Of a stretch of 64,000 nucleotides of DNA, positions 26,501 to 38,500 are shown piece after piece. Below the pieces are notes generated by a model, which did no database searches, was not told the DNA's origin, and saw nothing but the letters and a program-made list of their open reading frames with translations. The stretch comes from Spirometra erinaceieuropaei. Lineage: Eukaryota > Platyhelminthes > Cestoda > Diphyllobothriidea > Diphyllobothriidae. The stretch is taken from positions 777,322-841,321 of the forward strand of contig CACRXP010000087.1 in NCBI GenBank assembly GCA_902702965.1, written 5' to 3'. Numbering within the stretch: the first letter of the stretch is position 1; every line of letters starts with the position of its first letter. Position numbers and translations under genes: made by a program.

Positions 26501-29500
26501 TTCTCAACAAATGATAATAAACCTGTAATGCAGTTGAAGCAAGTGTGCAAGGCATTATTTATCGATACCAAGATTTGTGCGACGGCTCATCAGCTGCATA
26601 AAAACCGTGTGGGAAGAATACGGCAGTTCGAATTCGGGCAGAAAATCAATGCAGAAACAGAAAGCTCATAGGTATGGGTAATGCCAGTTAGTCAATAATG
26701 TTAGTAACTTAAACGCAGTATGGGAAGTATAGTGAAAGCTACATTGCGTGACCGATCTCATAAAATTCTGGCCAAAATTCCAGAATGCGTTGCTAGGATG
26801 TCGTCCTTTGAACGCACATCTTTTTGACCTCCTACAGAAACCAAACTCTGTAAAAAATGACTACTTAACTAGCATGCATTTTTCCTATTGATTTTCGATG
26901 GTCTTATAAATTCAAACATCTTTTATAGAAAACATGCGCGAAGTATGCTTTCTGTTGTTCATTTGAAAGGAAATCACATTGTCTTCATATTTTATTTCCG
27001 AAGAAAGTGTGTATTTAGGTTTTCAACAAGGGCCCCAATTCCCGGATAATTTTCAACCTGATCTGCCATTGCATCAACGTTTAGCAACTTCAGTCTACAA
27101 AGTGCATGCTTTCCGCGTAAGGAAAATCATATATTCCTCTATGCTTTTAAAAAGATACCATATAGAGTTTATGAAATTTTGCAATGGATCCGGACTGTGT
27201 TGTACATTTTATGAGGAGCGTTTGCAAACGGACATGTGCGGTCTTGCATGCATGGACATTGCACGGTCTTAAAAATCTCATAATTAGAAATTTTTTAAAA
27301 CGTAAATGCACACTTTTTCCGGGCATAAAATATGAAGACGATATGATTAACTTTCAAATTAACGAAAGAAAGCATATTTTGAACATGTTTTCCGTAATAT
27401 ATATCTGAATGTATAAAAACATCGAAAATCGATAGGAAAAATGCATGCAAATTAAGAAGTCATACTTCATCGATTATGGTTTGTTAAGGAGGTCAAAAAG
27501 AAGTGTATTCAAAAAGCCAACATCCTGGCGAGTCCGAAATGTTACAGCGTTATATTGCATGATAATCAGTATAACAATCCCCCTTAAGTAATCATTCCTA
27601 ATTGGAAATGCATTCCAACATTTTGGATAACATTTCATGAGATGGGTTGCGCACTGTACCTAGAATTCCCGCATGTCGATAATTTGGGTTTATCTTCTTG
27701 CAATAGCTTCCTAGCACCTTGTTCACGGCCTCTTCTTAAGCATTTCTCAGTTGAGCACACATGAGCACAGGCAAAACGCTTGCGATACTGTTTTAATCGA
27801 AATATTTTGTTCCATTTTTCAGGTTACTTACTTCACTGCCCTCAGTCCTTACGTGCTACTAATCATCCTTCTTGGTCGTGCAGTCTCCCTGCCTGGGGCC
27901 ACGACTGGCCTGACTTACTTCATATCTCCGAATTGGACGCGGCTCGGAAGCTACACGGTACTGGAGAAGATATTTTAAATGCGCAAAAATGTCCCAATTA
28001 AACAAACGCACTTAAGCAAACTAGAGCAAAACGAAATATATATTGATTGGCTTGGAACTCCAGCAGCATCTAGTCGTCGTCACACTTTGCCAGTTTTTAT
28101 GGGTAAGACTAGCAAAGTTTGTGTAGGAAGAGTATGATTTGGTTTTAAAAAGCATTTCTAATTCCCGAATAATTTTGAACTGACCTGCTGTTACACTTGC
28201 ATTCAGTGCTTCGAAACTACAAGCGGTATATTTTTCATGGACGCAAAACCATGCACTTGCCTACGGTATTTAGAGGAGACCATATGGAGTTTATAAAATT
28301 AAGCAGAAGATTTTAACAATATTGCTAGTCTTCCAAGCCACATTGGTGAATGCAAAATCATGACGTTTTATGAAAGACCATTTCACAGTATTAATAAATC
28401 CCACAATTGGACACTTTTTGAAATCGAATCAGACTCTTCTTTCAAGAAAAAATCGGAAGAAGACATAATTTTCTCCATTAAATATAATTGCATTTTCAAG
28501 GGCATCGAAAATCAATGAGAAAATTGCATACTACATAAGTAGTCATTTTTTGAAGAGTATAGTTCTTGCATGCAGTCGGAAATAAGTTTATTCGAAAGCC
28601 GACACCCTGAGGTAACTGGATCATTATAGAATTATGCTGCATGATGATTAGTTTTACGGCCCAATTAATTAATCCTTTCGAAATCAGAACGCATTTCGAA
28701 ATTTCACTTGACATTTCATGAGTTAGCCCACCTACTGTACCTGCCTATTTTAGAAGGTGCAAAGTAAATGCATTTTTGTCGAGTGGATGCTGAAGTTTTT
28801 TCTCTCACCGTTGAACACGAGAATGCGAATCCCCCCTATTAAAATCTGTCCTAGGTCACATTCTAGGTCACATTCCGCATACCTACTTCCGTTTCCTGAC
28901 CATAACCCAACCAAAAGAAGAATAGACATTCCCCAGGAGAGGTTTATTGTGGGCCTGACGTTTTGAGTAACTATTTCGTCTGCCCATCTTCAGAGACTAG
29001 AGGGTCACGCGCACAGCTCTCAATATATGGCGCACTTTGTCTGATGCGTAACCCGCTAATGTTCGCCTGAGTTCTTGCATCCGACCCACGTGTCAACTTG
29101 ACCTGAGTCAGCACCGCCCTCGTTGACCGCGGAGATATTTGACGGCCCTGCTTGTCGAGCGCCGTGACTGTCCCCCGTCGAGATGGTTCGTAAATGCAAA
29201 TAGGGGGAGACAAAGTAATGTGGTGGTTGGCGGAGCAGTCGGTGAACATTCGGGCTTCTTTCGCCTGCCTGGTCTTATGATCATCTCGTCGGCCCGCGAT
29301 CTCAACGGCCTCAAAGTTGAGGGCGTCCAAACTCTACCTCTAGTCACAACACTTGCCTTTCTAACCCAAACCCTAACAATAGTTCTCGCAGCCTTAAACG
29401 CTACCCTTAAACTAACCGCTCTGTAATTTAGCTCAAAGCCAGATGTAATATGGCGGTCCATATCCCCGTGTCCTGACTTTGCCAAAGCTCAATGTTGAAC

Positions 29501-32500
29501 AAGGGATATAATGCAGCCAAAATTCCGATTTCCCGGGAGAATTTTTTTTAGCTCCACAGTCTGTTCTAAAAAATGATTTTGAATGATCAGTCATTTCGAC
29601 CTATGCCGATTACTCAAACGACGGTCAGCAAATAATTAGTGAAAATTTCCATTGCCACTGAAACCACTTTGTTTTTAATTCAAGTATGCGTTTGATAGCA
29701 GTGCAAAAGATAGTTTACTTTGTTTTTTTTTTATCTTCAACAGGTATGGTCCGACGCTGGGACGCAAATATTTTTTAGTTATGCGATAAGTATTCGATCT
29801 TTGCCGGCACTTGGAAGCTTCAATGACTTTCATCACAATTCCTTCCGGTTCGGCAGCACTGTATTTTTACTGTCATTTGCAAAACTAAACGCTTTATTCC
29901 CGTCTTCGCCAAGTAATGGATAAGCGCTTGAATTATTCCCGAGAATAAGCAATAGATACCCTTATGCGAACGAAAGAGCATACTTAAATGACGAATTTAC
30001 CCTTAAAAATATATCTTTATTATTAGAAAATTTGGGAAGTATTCTAATTCCATAGTCGAAATGTACATCCACTGTCGAGTGGCGACATCAAAAAGTGATT
30101 GTTCATTGGTGCCCCCGGCATGTAAGACTAAGAGTGGATGGGAGGAGGGGATGATTTTCTGCGAAGCACCAACGATCCTACGGGCTCAGAATGCCACCGT
30201 CCACAACAGACTGCTGATCAGAGCTCAGTTGGTCCTTAATCTTCATGCGACGTTTGCCCGTGCCTTATCTGGACATGTGCATGAGTCCCAAGCGTGCTCT
30301 GGAAGAGATACAAAACGTCGTTCCTGAAACAGTTTTGATGTACACCATAACATGCCGCATCTTTGACTGGTCTTCTGCCAAGTTTCTCCAACCGTGAATG
30401 CATCGCATTGTAGAGCGATTAGGATAACCTTCTGCATTAATTGGATTGCTGAATAATCAGATCTCGGGCACTTAGCCATCAGAACAGGACTGTTCGTACA
30501 ACAAAAAAGGCGTTTTATTTGAAAGTCATGGAAACTTCGAAATATCTCTACTGTGTTGACGGTCTCCCTACAAGTCATTGTCCCAATCCCACCACCAATG
30601 CAGATTCGTCTAACAAACGCAGAAAGAATGGACGGTTCTAGTTATCTTTTGCTTCTACCCGTAGCTGCGTCGGAGTAAAAATGGTGGTAAAAATGAGGTG
30701 GAAGCGACGAAGAATGCTATTTTCAACAACACAGGGCATACTATGACAGAGGGGCGCTCACCAGTCGTTTTGTTTTACGGAAACCACTCGTCCCATTGTG
30801 CCTTACAGTCTCTCGCCCGAGCTCAACCAGTAGCCGTACAGCGGCGCACGATATAGGCAGAATGCTATTACTGACAAGGACAAGAGAGTTAGTCTCCCTT
30901 ATTTGTGTCGGCATGGCATACTGTTGGCGATGTTGGATGTCAGGTTTCTATTGACTGACGACAGGCAATTGCAAATCGCATATGAATACGTCTTTCGCCG
31001 GGTGACCCGGTGACCTGGCCATTGCTTTCAGCACTTCGACATAGATAAGTTCCTGAAAGGCGTCTCAACCACAAACAAGTTAATAACGTTTGCTTAAATC
31101 CGATGCTAGTCGCCGTGCAATTCCGGTCTGTCTGCCCGAAAGCGTGCTACGCGATTTACATTCAGACGTCGGAATTCGATGCACACCTCGCATTAGTCGG
31201 AATTTTAAAATAGTTCCCAAATAAAGGAAGTCGAATGTGGCAAACGCACGTTTTCAGTTGTTCATCCCCAGGCCTGTGCTAGAGGAGCGAACGTTCATAG
31301 ACAGTCGGCGAACGGTAGTCCCGGATAAGTGAGGGTTGCAGGCGTTCAGTCGTAAGTTGCTTTTAGGTCAAATGCCTGCCCATTAGATTTTTGAGTCCTC
31401 TGTCGGTGAAATTTCTAAATAGTGTTTGCGATGACTAAACCATTCCCCAGTCCTTTCGGTCCAGCTCAGGTATAGGCGTTGTAGTTTGCGGAACTAAAAA
31501 CCTCAAAGCGCCGTTGCATCAACTTCGGGGGGAAAGGTTTCCACACCCGTGCCAAAACACTAGAACCAACGTCAACATTAACCCTAACCAAACCCTAACC
31601 TTAATTCTAGCCCTAAACTTCACCGTATGCATACATCTCGCCGTCCTAACTCTGTCCAGAACTCCCCCTGAAATTTAGCGCAAAATCACCTGTAATACGG
31701 AGGGCACCTACTTCCGTTCCCCTCACCTAACAATTGATAAAATATATCTTTCTTATTTGTACTGTGCTTTCCGCAAGTAAGACTTAAAAGCGAAAAATTC
31801 AGTTGGTTTCTGCACACAGCAAAATATTTTGGTGTTTTGATAATTAAAACGACATGCACAAGACGCGATATGCCGCATTCGGAATTCAGAGTGAGTTATT
31901 GCCCAAGTCAGATGTTGCTTCTCACCTACTATGAATGATATATGAGAGACATTACTGATTATGAATCCTGGTTGCAATGTGTTCCTAACTTATAGAGACT
32001 GCTTTTTGTTCGCCGGCATTAACACGCTGGCCAGTATGCTGTCCGGCTGCGTCATATTTGCCACTCTTGGTTACATGTCATACACAACCGGAGTGTCGAT
32101 CCATTCGGTGGCCGACTCTGGACCAGGACTGGCCTTCGTTGCCTACCCAAAGGCCCTGAGTACGCTGCCTGTCAGTCCCCTGTGGTCCGTTCTTTTCTTC
32201 GTAATGCTGTTCCTACTTGGGCTGGACAGTCAGGTATCCTGTTACATTTCACTATAACTGTTTCTGTTACAGAACTCATCAGCACGCCTCTCCTAATCAT
32301 CCCTGCACTAACGAGCTTTACGTCACGGACTTCGCCGCATAACATTTGATAACGAAAAACCTGATTGCGTAGGAACAACCCTCGGGAGAAGAAAATGTTG
32401 GAGGAGGGGAGTGTGCTTATAGTTAAAAAAAAACAAATGCTCAAGGAAAACTCCCTAAACATAGTAGTTCAGCATATAGCGAACGTCATAAACAATCAAC

Positions 32501-35500
32501 AAGAGCAAAGGAAAAGGGGAAGCTTCACTTTCCCATTTCAAAGTCATTCGAGCTAACACCCATCAATTTTAACGGAATAAAAATATAATATTGACCGGGT
32601 ACTAGCAACCACTCAGTAGTATGCACGTATAAGCTGTAAATGTTCTCCAACAGCCCAGACGTGCTTTTCCAGTTTCATGTTTTTTTCACGCCGCAGCTGG
32701 AAGACATTCGTTATTTTGATGTGCCACAAAAAGTTCCTTTAATGTTTTATCTGTAGTTCTATATTTTAATGCAAGAATTTTCAATTTTGAAGATTTTTGG
32801 ATTGACCTCCTTCCTCACAAAATTATTTTTAGGAAAGCTAAAAAACATAACTTAGAAATTTGTAGTGTAAAACGGAAAGCACATCGAGAACGCTGGCCAA
32901 ACACCTAGCAGATGAGTCGTACGGCAGGAGAATATCGATGAAACACGTGTCTGGGCTCTTGGCTAGTTTCCCTGCGGCGAGATAAACCATTAAACATTTG
33001 CACACTACCGACTGCATATTAGCGGCCTTTGAATAGTACGCGTCTATCTGGTTGATATTGATGGATTTCAGTTTGAAAGAAGAAGATTCGACCGCTGCAA
33101 CGAAAACTTTAATGGACGGACGTTTCAGATTCTCGTTTGAGCACATTACCAGAGACAGTCGCAGAAAAGGGTAGAAGAAGCACAAGGAACGTATTATTTA
33201 CAGGAGGCGGTTGCCCGACAACCACATGTCAACAATAATCATCAGCCCTCGGGCTTAACGCAGGGGCCATATCTGGTGCGGTGATTGCTTGTCGTTGTGT
33301 ACTCGAGTCTTTAATGGCCGTGATTTCACTACCGTTGTCGATTTCTGGCGTGACGGTGACTAGGCAATCAGAATCCTTGTCACTAGAACTGTTGGTTGTC
33401 CGCACACTCTCTACGTGGCTAAATACTTTGCCCAGATAGGGTCGCAGCGAAGTATATGGAGGCGGAAGGTCGTTGTGCCTGTTAAATGAATGCAGACGAG
33501 AGAACTATGGCTCACGCAACCCGCGGCTCATGCAGTTGCCAACTTCTACGACAGTAACGATCTCTCAAAACTCGTAAGTGCGACCGGGTCTTGTCGCATG
33601 AGCCGCGACCTGGAAGCTGACTTCATTGCGCCTTACTGTTGTTGCTGCATTTACGGCCATTCGCATTCAAAGTAATCTTCACATACCATAGCGGCTGTTT
33701 TCTCTCAACTGTCTACCGATGGAGGGGAAAGAAGGCGTGAGTATTGGCCAACGGACAACTGGACAAACACGAATGATGGCACAGCACCCCCCGTTGAAGG
33801 ATGTAACCTTGATGTACAATAGATGTGCGTCATCATGAAATGTCAACCAAAGTTCTGAAAAACGTTTTGAATCTGAAAAGATCACTTAAGTTGGGTGGCA
33901 ATAGTAATTAGCCTAGGGCATAATACCAAAATGTCCCAGAACGTTAGGATGCCCGCATTCGAAAGAGCTCCTTATAAGCCACTTAGGTAAACTACATTCT
34001 GTAAAATGATTACTCAAGTAGCGCGAAATTTCCCCATTGAAACTCAAATACACTTAGCAGAAAACACGCACAAGATATTCTTTTTTATACTCATTTGGTA
34101 GATAATTAGGTACTCTCTAAATGTTTAACTTGAAAAACAATTATTTTACGGTTTTAAAAAGTTTTTAATTATGGAATTTTTAGGACCGTAAAGTGTCCAG
34201 TCGCACAACATCGCATCGGCATACTTATTAATATTGCTTATAAAGTGGAGAACACGGTCCAGCTCCTATGTGTGCTCTTTATAGTAGCCCATATAAATAC
34301 AGGCTTTTCTTGCACGAAAGGTTTAGAACTTATATCTCAGGAACCCTGAATGCAGGTTTAACGGCGGGCCAGGTCCAAAATTACTAGGGAATCGAGAATG
34401 TATTCACTCGCAGGATTAAGAGGGGAGGTAGAGAGCAAGTAGGAAGTTTACGCAAGAAAACGTGTGAAGCGATACTTGGGGTAACCGAAGGTGGCGTATA
34501 CATATTCTTACTGCAACACAGCCACTCGTTCGATTTAGAGGACGCGGAAGGTGCAGTCACAAAGTAATGTATGTAAAGTCAACGAAATCGCACGTACTCA
34601 AATGTTTTTAGTAAGCCAGGAGTATAGTATAAATAAAAAGGGGCTGATAGGCCAATTTTAACCGAAAAAGGTTTTCTAAAACCGCAGACAACTCTTTCGT
34701 CACGTATAGAATTTGAAGAAGACGTAATTTAATGTCGAATAAGTGGAAGAAGGAATATTTTTATGAATGCTTTCTATAATATATATTCGAATTGCAACGA
34801 TGTCAAAAATAAAAAGTAAAATTCAGGCCATTTAAGCAGTCACTCTTTGAAGAGCATGGTAAACGCAAGCGGTCTATAAGAAGGTTATTCGAAAGCCAGT
34901 ATCCTGATGTAGTTGGAATATGTATCGTAAGATTATGCGACATGATAATTAATATTACTGCCCTAATCATGTGAACGTTCAGAACTGAAAATGCGTTTCT
35001 GTAGCCTAAAGTGACTACAGAATTTTCAAGAGTGAGTTTTTGAAAGTTGGCCAGTCATTCACTGTTCCCGTTTCCTGCAAATAACCCAAGATGGTTCTGT
35101 TCCGATGTCGATGGTCATGCATATTTGTAAGTGACGGCCCATTAAAGTTTTTTGAGAATGAAAGAAGGTCTCTAGTCCGCTCATATCGATTTCCGGAAGC
35201 CAGAATCTTGCATTATGAATCGCGAACAACGGCACACATCCAGCTTGCGCTAATGAAGACAAGGCACTGACAAAGTTTATGTACAAAAGTCGAAAAGAAA
35301 GTGCTGTCCAGCCATCAAAGAACGAATATCCATTTAAAGTTTAGTAATTTCATTCATTGAAGTTTGCTTAAAAGAAGACGAAGGCACGATCACTGGGACG
35401 GTAGATTTATTGGCCTGAGCTTTCGAACTCGAACTGGAATTCATCATCAGAGACTTCTAGAGTGCAGTAACGTGTGAATATTTATATCATTGTTCCGTGC

Positions 35501-38500
35501 GGGAGGGGGGGGACTACGTCCGTGGCTAGGTCTGGTTTGTGCCGCCTGTTCCACGATGGTCTCCCGGCGTGGTGATGCCGTTTGTACTCCGCGACGATGT
35601 GGGCTGCGACACCTGGCTGCGTGGGCGCAGTGCGTGATAACACGTAGACAAATCGATGTGCCTATTGATAGACACCGATTTGGGTAGTCCTTCCTTGGCG
35701 TGCTTGTCACGCGCACACCTGACGGTAAACTCAGCACTACAATGTACAGAAAGGCGACCAATACAACCCAGGTCATCAACTACCAATAGTAACCACCCAT
35801 TGGTGCACAAATGGGGCTGTGTGAAGGCGCTTTTCGACCAGGTAAAAACGCACTGTAGCGAGCCCGAAGGAATGATTCAAGAACTACGGCATCTTCGGGA
35901 CCAATTCACAAAGAACGGCTACTCAAATGGTTTTATCTGTCGTTGCATACGCACGCACCCACGACGGACAAACGGAAGAGAGACACCAACAATTTGGCAC
36001 TTCCTGCCGTACATAAAGAATGTGTCCGAGGCTACAGAACGCATTGCGTCAGAGCTAGGCGTGGGCATCGCTCATCATCCGGCGGCCACCATGCGTAGCA
36101 AGATCATGAAAATGAAGGATCCGCTGGACGTAGGTGAACGGTCGGGCGTAGTCTATCGAATCCCGTGCCAAAACTGTCCTTGCCACTACGCAGGCCGGAC
36201 AGGACGACGTCTGAGCTCACGAATACTTGAGCACATACGGGCCGTTCGGCGAGGCGACCCACTGTCTCAAGTAGCCACTCACACGCTGGAGGAAGGGCAT
36301 GAGTTCGACTTCGCCAACACGCGGATATTGGCGCGAGCCGGCAACAAGACGGGGCGAGAACTTTTGGAGGCGTGGGTGTCGGATACCAACTCTATCAATA
36401 GACACATCGATTTGCCTACGTGTTATCACGCACGGCACCCACGCAGCCAGGGGGCGCAGCTCACATCGTCGCGGAGTACAAAGGGCGTCACCACGCCGGG
36501 AGACCATCGTGGAACAGGCGGCACAAACCAGACCTAGCCACGGACGTAGTCCCCCCCCCCTCCCGCACGGAACAATGATATAAATATTCACACGTTGCTG
36601 CACTCTAGCAGTCTCTGATGATGAACTCCAGTTCGAGTTCGAAAGCTCAGGCCAATAAATCTACCGTCCCAGTGATCGTGCCTTCGTCTTCTTTTAAACA
36701 AGAACTTGGGATGCGCATATTCTCTTCCACTGAAGTTTGCTTTTATCCACAAAGCAGGGTTGCATAATGAGGCTGTTGCGATGTCAGCCGCACAACGAAT
36801 CCCATTGCCCCACCCCGACATGTATTTAATGAATTTAGAGCGCTGGTGCCCCCAAAAATTGGCGTAGTAGATGTCTGAAGTTCACTGGCGATTGCAACGT
36901 GAAAGTGCCATAAGTGAACTTGGCGATATTTTATAAACAAGCAGATGGAACAATAACTTGGGCCCCCTTGAACCCTGGTCGCACTGCCGCCGATCATCCT
37001 CGACCACTTGGTCTCGAGACCCAAGAACGTACTCGATTCACACTCAACCTTCACCCAGGGCTGCTTCACTGTATATCACTAGCGAATGCGTCTAGGTTTC
37101 GCTAACACAGGTTATAGGCAAAATCCCTTTTGTGGGCGTGCGCAAAATCCATGCCTACATATGAACGTTTAGTAAACAGATTTTATCAGCTGGCATTTTC
37201 GTGAGATGAAGTCTATGAAGTTGGTATACGTAAATTGTTGAACAAACAAACGGTTGCAAACGGCCATACCGACCAAGACACGCGATTGTTCTGCCTCATT
37301 GACCTTCACCCTCCTCCTCCTCCTCCTCCTCCTCCTCCTCCTCTTTCATCTCCCTCCTCCGTTTTCTTTTTCTTTTTCTTCTTCTTCTTCTTCTTCTTCT
37401 TCTTCTTCCACTCCTCCTCGTCCTCCTCTCCTTCGTAGTCGTCGTCGTCGCCGCCCTCCTCCTCCTTTCCTTATAATCATCATTATCTTCATCACCATGA
37501 TCCGCATTATCTTCTTCCCTTCCTCTTCTTANNNNNNNNNNNNNNNNNNNNNNNNNNNNNNNNNNNNNNNNNNNNNNNNNNNNNNNNNNNNNNNNNNNNN
37601 NNCCACTCCTACCCATCATCAGAGACGGGTTTGCAGTGTTAAAAGGACACAGTCGCCATGCTACTGCTTACCTATCACAATTAATGATTCTTTGCTTGGT
37701 CGAGGATGGCTGCCTTTGGTGTGATTATGACTTGATGGCCGGAACGCGAGCTGCTAGTCGTTTCAATTTCATCACTAGTGTTGGATGTTGGCGTGATGAT
37801 TACTCGGCAATTAGTCTCCCTGACATTGCCATTGAAAAGTGTCGTCCTTCGCGCTCACGCGCGATTAATTATCCTTCCGAGGCTAGATATCAACAGTGAA
37901 TATAGAAGGAGGACGATCACTGTACTCGTCAATAGGCCGACGGCCAGAGAACTATGACTCAAACAGCCCGCGGTTTACACCGTTGTCACCACTTGGGAGA
38001 ATTTCGACCTGGTAAAATTTTAGGCTGCAATCGAGTCCCGTCGAATGAGCTGGAGTAAGCATCAGTCCTCCTCACTTCTGATGCATTTTCGGCTATTGGT
38101 CTTCAGAGTAGTTTTTTAGCATCTCCGACGCAGGTGGTTTTTCTTTAACTGCATCAGACCCGCAAAACTACTCCGGACGCTTCCTATCAGTGGTTCATTT
38201 GGCCTCATAACCTGGGGCCTGAGGGTTGCCTCCGGTCTGTATGCCGTTCCAAGTGCCCCAAGTGGTTTGAGAAGGCAGCTGACGGTTGCTGAGACGTTTA
38301 TGAAGCATGGAAGCGCTCGCCAACATTCAAAACCGGTTAAATTTCGTCTTTTGTCGCCATTACGCATACGCAGGATAACGAAGTTGCACGAGAAACCATT
38401 CGGACTAAGCAACCGTCGAAAGTATTATAATTAAACAACGCTGTCTTTCGGTTAATTGCATTGTGCCTGAACACGTCGATACAGCGCCCCACACAACTTC

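Larger units (their letters stand above)
29848..31995 (+). other. SLC6 intron 6
   Basis: A 2,148-bp intron with a weak donor (GTTCGG) and acceptor TTATAG. It contains a SINE piece (30748-30970) and a telomere-like repeat (31500-31720). The rest is unique-looking. Confidence 0.65.
35370..36700 (+). pseudogene. Penelope-like element, 5'-truncated, with an inverted copy of its own 3' end
   Basis: The plus-strand body from about 35691 encodes a [20 protein letters not shown] segment (linker after the RT), a frameshift near 35785, then [19 protein letters not shown], an intact GIY-YIG part with GVVYRIPC...[17 protein letters not shown] and the [11 protein letters not shown] end at 36420. The 3' UTR follows, with a hammerhead-like motif (36615-36648) and CTTCGTCTTCTTTT. 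The block 35370-35690 is an inverted copy of 36380-36695, including a second hammerhead on the minus strand. Confidence 0.85.

Noticed and set aside
37235..37724. Open frames of Pro/Leu/Ser or Glu/Arg runs
   Set aside because: They are translations of the (CCT)n/(CTT)n microsatellite and run into the N gap.
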